Shown here piece after piece: positions 1-7,193 of a stretch of DNA of 13,442 nt. The stretch is from assembly GCA_913050105.1 (NCBI GenBank), contig CAJWZN010000027.1:1-13442 (forward strand), written 5' to 3'. This stretch comes from an uncultured Synechococcus sp. (GTDB taxonomy: Bacteria; Cyanobacteriota; Cyanobacteriia; PCC-6307; Cyanobiaceae). The notes beneath the pieces were generated by a model. It ran no database searches, was not told the origin of the DNA, and saw nothing but the letters and a program-made list of their open reading frames with translations. The position numbers and the translations under genes are program-made. Each line of letters starts with the position of its first letter. The first letter of the stretch is position 1.

Positions 1-588
1 CACCACGGCATCGACCTCGGCGACGGCACCGTGGCTCACTACCTCGAAGGTCGTGAAATTCTGCGCAGCTCCCGTGATGACTTCAGCCAGGGGCAACCTT
101 TGAGCGTGATCGACCATGCCAAGGCCTCACCCGCCGGCGTAACCCTGCGGCGAGCGATGAGCCGCATCGGCGAACAGAACTACAACCTGCTGTTCAACAA
201 CTGCGAGCACTTCGCCACCTGGTGCAAAACAGGTCGGCACCGCAGCGGCCAGATCGACTCCGCTCTGAAGCGGGCACGCCAATGGAGCGGATTGATGCCA
301 TCGGCCCTGATGCGAGGCCTGGAGCTGCTGGTGCAGCGAGGCCTGCTGGACGACAACACCCGCGAGATCGCAAGGCAGGGTGTGAAAAAGCTGGAGCAAC
401 TGCGCCAGCGGTTGCTGCACCAACTGGAGACCCTGGTCCAGCAAGCCGATGAAGACGGCAACAGCCGGCTTCTGCTGAGCGGCCAGAGCCTCGCTGATGA
501 GCTGGCGGAGGTGGAAGAGCTCAAACAGAAGATCGATGCCCTGTTGGAGCAGCCACCCGCACTTCCTGGTCGCCGCCAAGCTGAGTAA
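1..588 (+). CDS. LRAT/NC-domain protein (5' partial)
   Basis: The frame is open from the first base, so the true start lies upstream; 195 residues are visible. The first codons read HHGIDLGDG, followed by VAHY, and about 60 codons further on comes NNCEHFA (Cys codon 202-204). A His-Gly segment, a second His about 11 residues later and a Cys in an NCEHF motif are the signature of LRAT/NC-domain proteins, a permuted NlpC/P60-type fold with a His-His-Cys catalytic set. Family members transfer or hydrolyse acyl groups or act as thiol hydrolases; the substrate here cannot be told. After about residue 95 the chain is Leu-, Gln- and Glu-rich and probably helical or coiled-coil, with no membrane segment seen. 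The TAA stop is 23 bases before dnaX, so the two may be cotranscribed. Domain call fairly sure, biological role unknown. Confidence 0.85.
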   Translation, partial: HHGIDLGDGTVAHYLEGREILRSSRDDFSQGQPLSVIDHAKASPAGVTLRRAMSRIGEQNYNLLFNNCEHFATWCKTGRHRSGQIDSALKRARQWSGLMPSALMRGLELLVQRGLLDDNTREIARQGVKKLEQLRQRLLHQLETLVQQADEDGNSRLLLSGQSLADELAEVEELKQKIDALLEQPPALPGRRQAE

Positions 589-611
589 CCTCAGCGCACT
601 GCCCGCAGCGC

Positions 612-2456
612 ATGAGTTCGGCGTACCAGCCGCTGCATCACAAATACCGCCCCCAGCGCTTCGACCAGCTGGTGGGACAGGAAGCGATCGCCTCCACCCT
701 CGGCCATGCGCTGACCACCAACCGGATTGCCCCGGCCTATCTGTTCAGTGGACCGCGCGGCACCGGAAAAACGTCCAGCGCAAGGATCCTCGCCCGGTCG
801 CTCAATTGCCTCAACAGCAACGGACCAACACCGGAACCCTGTGGGTCCTGCGATCTGTGCACAACGATTGCCGCTGGAACCGCCCTCGATGTGATCGAGA
901 TCGACGCCGCCTCAAACACCGGTGTCGACAACATTCGCGAACTGATCGAGCGCTCCCGCTTCGCTCCGGTGCAGGCCCGCTGGAAGGTGTATGTGGTGGA
1001 CGAATGCCACATGCTCTCCACTGCGGCATTCAACGCGCTGCTGAAAACATTGGAGGAGCCACCACCACAGGTGGTGTTTGTGCTGGCCACGACCGACCCC
1101 CAGCGGGTGCTGCCGACCATCCTCAGCCGATGCCAGCGCTTCGATTTTCGCCGGATTCCCCTGGACGCCCTGGAGACCCATCTCCGCTGGATCGCCGAAC
1201 AGGAATCCATCGAAATCCAGACGGACGCCGTTCACGTGGTGGCCCAGCGCTCCCAGGGTGGACTCAGGGATGCCGAAAGTCTGCTGGATCAGCTGAGTCT
1301 GCTGCCACCGCCGATCGAAGCTGCAGCTGTGTGGGATCTGCTGGGAGCCGTCCCCGAACAGGAACTGCTCGGGCTCGTGAGCGCCATGAGCAGCGCTGAA
1401 CCGGTGCAACTGCTGGAAGCCACCCGCAATCTGCTGGACCGAGGCCGGGATCCAGGCGCGGTGCTTCAGGGTCTGGCGGGAATCCTTCGGGATCTTGTGC
1501 TGATGGCTGCGGCACCGGACCGACCGGAACTAACCGGTGTTTCACCCCAATTCCGCGATCAGCTGCCGGGTCTCGCGCAAGCGATTGGCAGAGCGCGCCT
1601 ACTGCGATGGCAGGCGGACCTGCGCGGTAGCGAACAGCAACTGCGCCAGAGCGTTCAACCTCGGCTGTGGCTGGAGGTGCTGCTGCTGGGGCTGCTTGCC
1701 GAGCCATTGCCTGCATCAGCCCTTGTCACGGCTCCGGCAGCAGCAGCCTCACGAGCAACAACCGTTCGTCCGACTGGAACGACCCCGGAACCAGAAGCCA
1801 GGCCAACACCAACTGAGAGCCCTGAACCACCGGCCAGCGCTGAACCAACAGCCACTCCTGATCCAGCAGTCAACCCGGCGCCGGCGCCTGAACTTCCCCA
1901 GGTCCCCACGCTGGCCTCAGAGAAGACTTCCAACAATCTGCCTGAGCTCTGGCAGCAGATCCTCGGCAGCCTGGAGTTGCCATCCACCCGCATGCTCCTC
2001 TCGCAGCAGGGCCAACTGGTGCGACTGGATGCCAATCGTGCTGTCGTGCAGGTGGCCGGTAACTGGATGGGCATGGTGCAAAGCCGTGCTGCCCTGCTGG
2101 AACAGGCCATTGCCAAGGCCCTTGGAGGCAACCGCCAACTGGTGCTGGAGGCAGGCAACACAGCCATGCCCAACCCAATAACGCCATCGCCTGCTCCTGC
2201 GCCGCCGACTCCTCCCGCACCCGTGGCAACAGCGGCACCCAGTCCTGCACCTGCCAAAGCGACACCAGAGAAGTTGGCAGAACCGTCGCTGCCGCGATCA
2301 ACTCCAACCGGCAACCCCTCGCCACCGAACCCGACAGCGAAAGCTCCGGCCCAGCAGCCAGCAAAAACCACAGAATTCTCAGGCGTAGACCGTCAAGCCA
2401 AAAACCTGGCTGATTTTTTCAACGGTCAGGTGCTTGATATTGACCTGAAGAGCTGA
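612..2456 (+). CDS. dnaX: DNA polymerase III subunit gamma/tau (clamp loader)
   Basis: 614 residues; ATP-dependent loader of the beta sliding clamp at the replication fork. The N-terminal AAA+ region has Walker A GPRGTGKT (47-54), a four-Cys zinc site (C66, C77, C80, C83), Walker B with DECH (130-133), sensor 1 around ATTD (159-162) and the SRC arginine-finger motif (172-174). A first Pro/Ala/Thr-rich linker covers about residues 364-438. A compact segment (about 439-515) starting near LPELWQQILG follows, then a second Pro/Ala-rich linker (about 516-585) and a conserved-looking tail, ADFFNGQVLDIDL. The ATG at 612 gives the usual N-terminus (HHKYRPQRFDQLVGQ); no good Shine-Dalgarno sequence precedes it. 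Unlike the Synechocystis PCC 6803 gene, it carries no intein. I see no A6G-type slippery run for making a short gamma form. It ends 9 bases from the convergent GT2 gene. Confidence 0.97.
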   Translation: MSSAYQPLHHKYRPQRFDQLVGQEAIASTLGHALTTNRIAPAYLFSGPRGTGKTSSARILARSLNCLNSNGPTPEPCGSCDLCTTIAAGTALDVIEIDAASNTGVDNIRELIERSRFAPVQARWKVYVVDECHMLSTAAFNALLKTLEEPPPQVVFVLATTDPQRVLPTILSRCQRFDFRRIPLDALETHLRWIAEQESIEIQTDAVHVVAQRSQGGLRDAESLLDQLSLLPPPIEAAAVWDLLGAVPEQELLGLVSAMSSAEPVQLLEATRNLLDRGRDPGAVLQGLAGILRDLVLMAAAPDRPELTGVSPQFRDQLPGLAQAIGRARLLRWQADLRGSEQQLRQSVQPRLWLEVLLLGLLAEPLPASALVTAPAAAASRATTVRPTGTTPEPEARPTPTESPEPPASAEPTATPDPAVNPAPAPELPQVPTLASEKTSNNLPELWQQILGSLELPSTRMLLSQQGQLVRLDANRAVVQVAGNWMGMVQSRAALLEQAIAKALGGNRQLVLEAGNTAMPNPITPSPAPAPPTPPAPVATAAPSPAPAKATPEKLAEPSLPRSTPTGNPSPPNPTAKAPAQQPAKTTEFSGVDRQAKNLADFFNGQVLDIDLKS

Positions 2457-2465
2457 ATCAGAACC

Positions 2466-3803
2466 TCAGGCACCCGCAGGTTGCTGAGACGGGCCGTGGT
2501 TGGTCTTGGCCCAAACCAGCCGCTTGGGCAGCAATGCCATCCGAAGCGTCACCCAAGGGATCACCACAAACCAATGGCCCAGATAGGCGATTGCCACAAG
2601 GGTGTGCCACACACCTGGTCGAGGGATTGCCGGCCCCTCGCTGCGACCGCGACATCCTCTCCAGTAGGCGAGGCCCGAAACACTGAAAGCAATGATCGAC
2701 AACGGCCAGTAGGTGGGCGTGCTGCGGGTGATCAGGCTGGTGCTGAGATCCGCAAAGGACACCACAGGCAGCCCGTATTGCAACAGGAAAAAACAGGCCA
2801 GATCCCAGCGTTGCCGCAAGCTCAACTCGGATGACGTGAGGGTGGGCCAGTAGTCGAAGAAGCGCTGCAACCCACCTTCAGCCCACCGCTGTCTCTGCTT
2901 CCACAAAGCCGGCAGACCTGGCACCGCCTCTTCCTGCACGGGCGGATCCCAGAGCAGGCCGACCAGGGCGCCATGACTCAACAGGCGAAAGCTGAGATCG
3001 AGATCGTCGGTGACGGTGTCTTCATTGAAACCACCACTGCGCTCCAGTTCCGAGCGTTTGATCAACTGTCCGTTGCCCCGCAGCTCAGCCACCCCACCAC
3101 CAGCGAGGCGACCGGTCTGGATGACGGCATCCAAAGCCATTTCCATCGCCTGCGCCCGAGTGAGCCAGTTGCAGTCGGCATCGATCACCGCCTTGCGCAG
3201 CTGCACCGCTGACCAGCCGCCGTCAAGGGCGTAGGGCACAAGACGTTCAAGCAGATCGTCCTGAAGCTGGGCATCGGCGTCCAGCACCAACAACCACTCA
3301 CCAGAGAGCTGACTCAAAGCCGTGTTGAGAGCCCCTGACTTACCTCCGCCAGCGTCGCGCTCGCGATGAATCACATGAAGGCCAGGATGGCGATCGGCCA
3401 GCTCGTCCAAAAGCTGTGGAGTGCGATCCTGACTGCCGTCATCGATCACCCAGGTGGACATCCGATCGGATGGATAGCGCAATGACGTCAGCCGTTCCAC
3501 CAAGCGGGTGACCACACCCTCTTCATCACGGGCCGCCACCACCACATCCAGGCTGGGTAGGGACTGAAGATCAACGGTTGACGGATCGGAGATCGTTGGA
3601 TCGGGGCCGCCGTTGGAACTCAGATCGCCCCGCAGCACTGTGCGCAGGCCATAACCGCCAAGCATGAGGGCCATGCTGATCGCAGGCCAAAGCGAACGAG
3701 CCGGATCCAACCAGTGCGGTGCTGCACCCGCACAACCACAGGCGAACAAAAAGGCCGCGGACTTCACCCTTCGGTGATCACCAGTACCAGAGGTGGTCGC
3801 CAT
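2466..3803 (-). CDS. Membrane GT2 glycosyltransferase, possible monoglucosyldiacylglycerol synthase
   Basis: 445 residues. Two hydrophobic stretches lie near the N-terminus (about 15-28 and 38-55). The GT-A catalytic core follows, with AARDEE (90-95), DDGS (121-124, nucleotide binding), DADA (175-178, metal binding DxD), TDDLDLS (265-271, catalytic acid region) and QRQRW (303-307). Three C-terminal hydrophobic segments lie at about 335-355, 366-383 and 400-420. This is the layout of processive-type GT2 enzymes (cellulose synthase, PgaC and relatives). The QRQRWAEGGLQRFFDYW region and the size resemble the cyanobacterial enzyme Sll1377/MgdA, which makes glucosyldiacylglycerol from UDP-glucose, the precursor of the galactolipid MGDG. 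That assignment is from memory of the family; a polysaccharide or other lipid glycosyltransferase is possible. The gene starts 24 bases after the SpoIID-like gene and is probably cotranscribed with it. Confidence 0.85.
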   Translation of the reverse strand: MATTSGTGDHRRVKSAAFLFACGCAGAAPHWLDPARSLWPAISMALMLGGYGLRTVLRGDLSSNGGPDPTISDPSTVDLQSLPSLDVVVAARDEEGVVTRLVERLTSLRYPSDRMSTWVIDDGSQDRTPQLLDELADRHPGLHVIHRERDAGGGKSGALNTALSQLSGEWLLVLDADAQLQDDLLERLVPYALDGGWSAVQLRKAVIDADCNWLTRAQAMEMALDAVIQTGRLAGGGVAELRGNGQLIKRSELERSGGFNEDTVTDDLDLSFRLLSHGALVGLLWDPPVQEEAVPGLPALWKQRQRWAEGGLQRFFDYWPTLTSSELSLRQRWDLACFFLLQYGLPVVSFADLSTSLITRSTPTYWPLSIIAFSVSGLAYWRGCRGRSEGPAIPRPGVWHTLVAIAYLGHWFVVIPWVTLRMALLPKRLVWAKTNHGPSQQPAGA

Positions 3804-3827
3804 GCGGCCTGTCAGGTGGGAAGGACT

Positions 3828-5402
3828 CTAAGGGGACTCCACGGATTGGGGTATCGGGCCGTAGACCGCGCCGGGGTAGTAGTGGCGCAAAATTCGCTCG
3901 ACCGACCAGCCCCTTCGCGCCAGATCAATCGCGCCGGCCTGAGAAAGGCCGGCGCCGTGACCGAATCCGCCGCCGCGCACGATCCATTCCTGAGAACCCA
4001 TGGAATCGATCACGAAAAGTGTGCTGGGCAAGGTTCTCAACGTTCGGCGTATCTGATCCAGCCGCAGCACCACAGGCACCGCATCCGCAGCACCGGACAA
4101 CTTCAAGGAAAGAACTCGCCCACTGGTACCGCGCTCGAGCACCTCGAGCTGCAGGGGAGACTGCAGCGCCAGACCCTGATCCCCTAGAGCCTGACGAAGT
4201 TCAGCAGCGCGAAGGCGGCGACTCCAACGGAAACGGGGATGATTCCGGCCATAGGCCCCTTCCCCATCCGCCAAAAGAGCAGCCACAGCGTCGCGAGCCG
4301 TTAAAGGCAAACGATGGCGACTGCTCCAGCGGTCGTCGCCATCTGCCTTCGCCCTCAGGTAGGGCTGCGGATCCATCGACCAAGCCTCCGGACCAGCGGC
4401 CATCACACCGCCGTTGCTGGCGTGATAAACAGCGCTGATCGGCTGACGCTGCCAACTCAGCAGTTGACCACTTGTGGCAGCAATGGCCTGTCGGACCGCA
4501 GATCCGGCCTGACGCGGATCGCTATACACCTGGCACTGGGTATCGCTGCAGAGGTGGTAGCCGTCAATGCGAAAGCGATGGCTGTTCGCCAGCGCCCATG
4601 TGCGGGCAAGCACTGTTTGCGCCTGCAAGGCGGTGGTGGGTGATCCGGCACCGATCTCGTGGGGCACGACCCCTTCGAGATAGCGCTCCACTGGAACCTG
4701 CTCCACAAGCGTCCAGCTTTCATAGGCATCACGCTGCAGCCGGAACGGCCCCTGAAATACACCGCCCTTCCAGCGCAGACCATCAGACGCCTGAAGCATG
4801 AGCGGACCCTTCAGAACAACAGGGCCTTCAACGGTGTCGAGCACCGGCTCAAGGGTTGCGTTCAGCTGCCTGGACCAGCTGTCTGTCTTGAGCCCCTCAG
4901 GTGCCGGGGCTCCGGCAGGGGCCCATACCTCCCAATCCTGCGGGTGAGCCACCTCGGCTGCAACATCGAAAGCCCGCCAGCGTTCGGCCACCCGCTCGGC
5001 TGATTCAAAACTGGCGAAGGGACCAGCCACCTGACGCGCAATTGCCAGGGGCTGATCCAAGGGCACCTGGCGCCAACGCAGTTGCAATGAAGAAGCACTC
5101 CAATCAGCCCCGGACGCATCGCGCAGGAGCAATGGATCGGGACCCGCAGACTGCAGTGAAAGCGGTGGTGATGATTCATGGCCCCCGAGATGGGACGCCA
5201 GGGACACCCAGAGCACAGGGTTGTTCGCCTGAATCGATGGAGGCGCAGCAACGCTTCGATGGGTCTCGGGTTCAGCCTCGCGCTCAGGCAAGGGCTCTGG
5301 GGCAATGGCAGGGGCCGACTCAGCCAATGGCGGCGCCAGGTTTCGAGCGCTGCAACCCAGCGTCGCCCAGAGCAACAGCGAGAGAGCCATCCAACGGGTC
5401 AT
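3828..5402 (-). CDS. Exported SpoIID/LytB-domain protein
   Basis: 524 residues from the ATG at 5402, chosen because it gives a clean export signal (MTRWMALSLLLWATLGC); the frame stays open to 5549, but that extension runs antisense into rpmI. The Cys at 17 could be lipidated, though Thr at -3 is unusual for a lipobox, so ordinary cleavage is equally possible. A Pro/Glu-rich spacer follows, then a SPOR-like stretch (about 115-165, around VAGPFASFESAERVAERW). The SpoIID core has VERYLEGVVPHEI (238-250, with the likely catalytic Glu249), LARTWA (265-270), CSDTQCQVY (285-293), HASNGG (327-332), GFGHGAGLSQAGA (479-491) and a C-terminal ILRHYYPGAVY. SpoIID-family enzymes are lytic transglycosylases acting on glycan strands lacking stem peptides; this one presumably trims or remodels periplasmic peptidoglycan. 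It lies upstream of the GT2 gene and divergent from rpmI. Confidence 0.9.
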   Translation of the reverse strand: MTRWMALSLLLWATLGCSARNLAPPLAESAPAIAPEPLPEREAEPETHRSVAAPPSIQANNPVLWVSLASHLGGHESSPPLSLQSAGPDPLLLRDASGADWSASSLQLRWRQVPLDQPLAIARQVAGPFASFESAERVAERWRAFDVAAEVAHPQDWEVWAPAGAPAPEGLKTDSWSRQLNATLEPVLDTVEGPVVLKGPLMLQASDGLRWKGGVFQGPFRLQRDAYESWTLVEQVPVERYLEGVVPHEIGAGSPTTALQAQTVLARTWALANSHRFRIDGYHLCSDTQCQVYSDPRQAGSAVRQAIAATSGQLLSWQRQPISAVYHASNGGVMAAGPEAWSMDPQPYLRAKADGDDRWSSRHRLPLTARDAVAALLADGEGAYGRNHPRFRWSRRLRAAELRQALGDQGLALQSPLQLEVLERGTSGRVLSLKLSGAADAVPVVLRLDQIRRTLRTLPSTLFVIDSMGSQEWIVRGGGFGHGAGLSQAGAIDLARRGWSVERILRHYYPGAVYGPIPQSVESP

Positions 5403-5460
5403 ACCTGGAAAGGTCGCGTTAGGACGTATTGTTGTTGTTTGTGCCCGAACGAGCAGAGCA

Positions 5461-5658
5461 ATGCCCAAGCTGAAGACCCGCAAAGCTGCCGCCAAGCGGT
5501 TCAAGGCAACCGGCACAGGCAAGTTCATGCGTCGGCGCGCATTCCGCAATCATTTGCTGGATCACAAAACCGTCAAGCAGAAGCGTCATTTGGCCACAAA
5601 AGCAGTGGTTCATGAGTCCGACGAGCTGCGTGTGGTGCGGATGCTCCCCTACGCCTGA
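5461..5658 (+). CDS. rpmI: 50S ribosomal protein L35
   Basis: 65 residues, the normal length, beginning MPKLKTRKAAAKRF and ending RMLPYA. It has the Lys/Arg-rich composition of L35 with the family pattern KTRKAAAKRFK near the start and RRRAFRNHLL in the middle. It binds 23S rRNA in the large subunit. The open frame extends upstream to 5305, but that stretch runs antisense through the SpoIID-like gene and the L35 start is unambiguous. No clear Shine-Dalgarno sequence precedes the ATG. The 58 bases between it and the divergent SpoIID-like start must hold promoter signals for both directions; I cannot point to convincing -10/-35 boxes. It is followed 42 bases later by rplT, the usual gene order. 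Confidence 0.97.
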   Translation: MPKLKTRKAAAKRFKATGTGKFMRRRAFRNHLLDHKTVKQKRHLATKAVVHESDELRVVRMLPYA

Positions 5659-5700
5659 TTGCTTCCCCTCGTTCTGAACTGATTCAACCCTCCCCACCTC

Positions 5701-6048
5701 ATGGCTCGCGTTAAGAGAGGCAACGTTGCGCGCAAGCGCCGCAACAAAATCCTGCGGTTGGCCCGTGGCTTCCGCGGTGGCAACGGAACGCTCTTCCGTA
5801 CAGCAAACCAGCGGGTGATGAAGGCACTCTGCAATGCCTACCGCGACCGTCGTCGCCGCAAGCGTGACTTCCGTCGTCTCTGGATCGCACGGATCAACGC
5901 CGCAGCTCGGATCAATGGCGTGAGCTACAGCCGTCTGATGGGTGGCCTGAAAAAAGCTGACGTTCGTCTTAATCGGAAAATGTTGGCCCAACTGGCTGTT
6001 GCAGATCCCGGTAGCTTCACCAGCGTGGTGACTACATCCAAGAGCTGA
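5701..6048 (+). CDS. rplT: 50S ribosomal protein L20
   Basis: 115 residues, the normal length. It begins MARVKRGNVARKRRNK, the very basic rRNA-binding extension of L20, followed by the typical LRLARGFRGG segment and the globular part with RRKRDFRRLWIARINAAAR. L20 is an early assembly protein of the large subunit; in several bacteria it represses its own operon by binding the leader mRNA. The leader and the 42-base gap after rpmI (5659-5700) show no obvious mimic of its rRNA site, so such control is only possible here. The base run before the ATG is C-rich with no Shine-Dalgarno sequence. The next gene begins 11 bases downstream. Confidence 0.97.
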   Translation: MARVKRGNVARKRRNKILRLARGFRGGNGTLFRTANQRVMKALCNAYRDRRRRKRDFRRLWIARINAAARINGVSYSRLMGGLKKADVRLNRKMLAQLAVADPGSFTSVVTTSKS

Positions 6049-6058
6049 CTTCGATTCT

Positions 6059-6574
6059 GTGAATTTGCTGCCTCAGACCTACCTGCTGGGCTTGGTAGGT
6101 CTGCTCGCGATAGTTGCTGTGGTCGTTGGTAGACAACTGTTGCGCGTGCGTCGTGATGAGGCGCGGCTGATGCAGCTGGAACAAGCCAATACCGCCGAGT
6201 CACGCCAAGCCTCTGATCTGTATGAGTTGGGGTCTGTGCAATTGCGCAAGCGGCTTTTTCCACAGGCTGCTGCCACGCTGAAGCAGGCATTGAAGCGACT
6301 TGGCAATGAACCGGATGAAGCCAGAGCCGTGATCCAAAACGCCCTTGGCTTTGCTTTGGCTGCCCAGAAGGATTACGAAGGGGCGAGCAAGCACTACAAA
6401 CTTGCCTTGAAGGCAAAACCTGATTACCCCGTGGCCATCAATAATCTGGCCTTCGCCCAGGACAAAATGCTGAAGACAAAGGAAGCTCTCAGCCTCTACC
6501 GCAAAACTCTTGAGTTTGAACCCAACAACAGCACGGCGACAAAGGCCGTCAAAAAGTTGGAGAAACGGGTTTAG
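6059..6574 (+). CDS. ycf37: Ycf37-like TPR protein (photosystem I assembly)
   Basis: 171 residues starting at a GTG 11 bases after rplT. One N-terminal membrane helix (about 8-25, LLGLVGLLAIVAVVVG) is followed by a basic RxRR stretch, then about three TPR units: YELGSVQLRKRLFPQAAATL (about 59-78), ALGFALAAQKDYEGASKHY (about 101-119) and AINNLAFAQDKMLKTKEALS (about 127-146), ending in a basic KKLEKR tail. Length, single N-terminal anchor and TPR arrangement match cyanobacterial Ycf37 (Pyg7 in plants), a thylakoid protein that helps assemble or stabilise photosystem I. This match is from recall of the family; a generic TPR protein is the alternative. Position and spacing suggest cotranscription with rpmI-rplT. 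It ends 18 bases from the convergent gene. Confidence 0.82.
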   Translation: MNLLPQTYLLGLVGLLAIVAVVVGRQLLRVRRDEARLMQLEQANTAESRQASDLYELGSVQLRKRLFPQAAATLKQALKRLGNEPDEARAVIQNALGFALAAQKDYEGASKHYKLALKAKPDYPVAINNLAFAQDKMLKTKEALSLYRKTLEFEPNNSTATKAVKKLEKRV

Positions 6575-6592
6575 TCAACAACTGAAGCTGAT

Positions 6593-7192
6593 TCACCAGA
6601 GAGGTTGAACCGGGACCTCTGCAATACAGCTGCTGGTCAAAGCCAGGCGACCACCGGTTCCAGCAGACGAATTGCTGGTGTTGATCAAGCGAGGGGACTG
6701 CCAGCCACTGGGACTGAATCCCTGGAGACCCAGAAAGACACCTCCGGGTTCCAAGCCAGCAATCAAGGGATCACCAAGGGGGATGAGGTCCAACTGATCA
6801 GATTTGGCGTGAAGGTTTCCCTGCACCGGTGTGACCACTGATCCGAAGGTCATGCTTCCCCGCAGATTCACCATCTGACCCACAGCCGTGGCCGTGGCAA
6901 TCTCCAGGGTCACCTCAACAGTGGGGCTTCCATCAAAAGGTTGAAAGCTTCCACACCAGTCGCGAGGCAGGGACGTTGCAAGATCAGCAGCCCGGGCCAC
7001 CGGATCAAAACTTTCCACCGATTCACCCTCGATGACCGATGGAACCGCGAGCTGAATCGGATCCAGAGGGAGCTGAGGATTGCTCTGGAACGGCACCTGA
7101 CTACCAATAGAAAGATCCATGGCAAGCAGGACAGGCATGGGGAACACGAGGATGATGGATGCAAGGTAGGCCCTTTTGCTCAGGCGCGTCAT
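6593..7192 (-). CDS. Exported protein of unknown function
   Basis: 199 residues from the ATG at 7192. An in-frame ATG at 7201 exists, but the strong Shine-Dalgarno run GGAAGGGATGGA sits right against it and suits 7192 better. A signal peptide or anchor occupies residues 1-25 (basic start, then LASIILVFPMPVLLAM). The mature part has a Pro-rich segment (35-60), then a probably beta-rich domain with alternating hydrophobics (TVEVTLEIATATAVGQMVNL, 91-110) and a Gly-rich segment (LEPGGVFLGLQGF, 147-159). It contains only two Cys (80 and 189), which could form a disulfide outside the cytoplasm. I do not recognise the family. The gene is convergent with ycf37 and divergent from thiG with interlocked start codons, so its promoter must lie inside thiG. 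Confidence 0.8.
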   Translation of the reverse strand: MTRLSKRAYLASIILVFPMPVLLAMDLSIGSQVPFQSNPQLPLDPIQLAVPSVIEGESVESFDPVARAADLATSLPRDWCGSFQPFDGSPTVEVTLEIATATAVGQMVNLRGSMTFGSVVTPVQGNLHAKSDQLDLIPLGDPLIAGLEPGGVFLGLQGFSPSGWQSPRLINTSNSSAGTGGRLALTSSCIAEVPVQPLW

Positions 7193-7193
7193 G
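7190..7193. other. Interlocked divergent start codons (CATG)
   Basis: The four bases CATG hold the ATG of thiG on the plus strand (7191-7193) and the ATG of the exported-protein gene on the minus strand (7192 down to 7190), sharing two base pairs. With these starts, each gene's ribosome binding site and promoter lie inside the coding region of the other. The arrangement disappears if thiG starts at the in-frame ATG at 7230. Confidence 0.55.

Noticed and set aside
497..1399. Plus-strand open frame of 300 codons overlapping the LRAT-like gene and dnaX
   Set aside because: Its translation has no domain and is Arg/Pro/Cys-rich as expected for a shifted frame; dnaX is certain in this stretch.
1655..2371. 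Long minus-strand open frame of 238 codons opposite dnaX
   Set aside because: Its Gly/Ala/Ser/Val-rich translation mirrors the Pro/Ala linkers of dnaX; there is no motif and it is a shadow of high-GC coding sequence.
5305..5460. Upstream extension of the rpmI frame
   Set aside because: L35 has a fixed N-terminus MPKLKTRKAA at 5461; the extra stretch is antisense to the SpoIID-like gene.
5403..5460. Promoter boxes for rpmI and the divergent SpoIID-like gene
   Set aside because: The region must contain start signals, but no -10/-35 pair stands out enough to place.
5403..5549. N-terminal extension of the SpoIID-like protein up to the ATG at 5549
   Set aside because: It runs antisense through the start of rpmI and puts 49 residues before a clear export signal; the ATG at 5402 is much better.
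7176..7190. TTG start for thiG
   Set aside because: It would lengthen the overlap with the divergent gene and has no supporting ribosome binding site.
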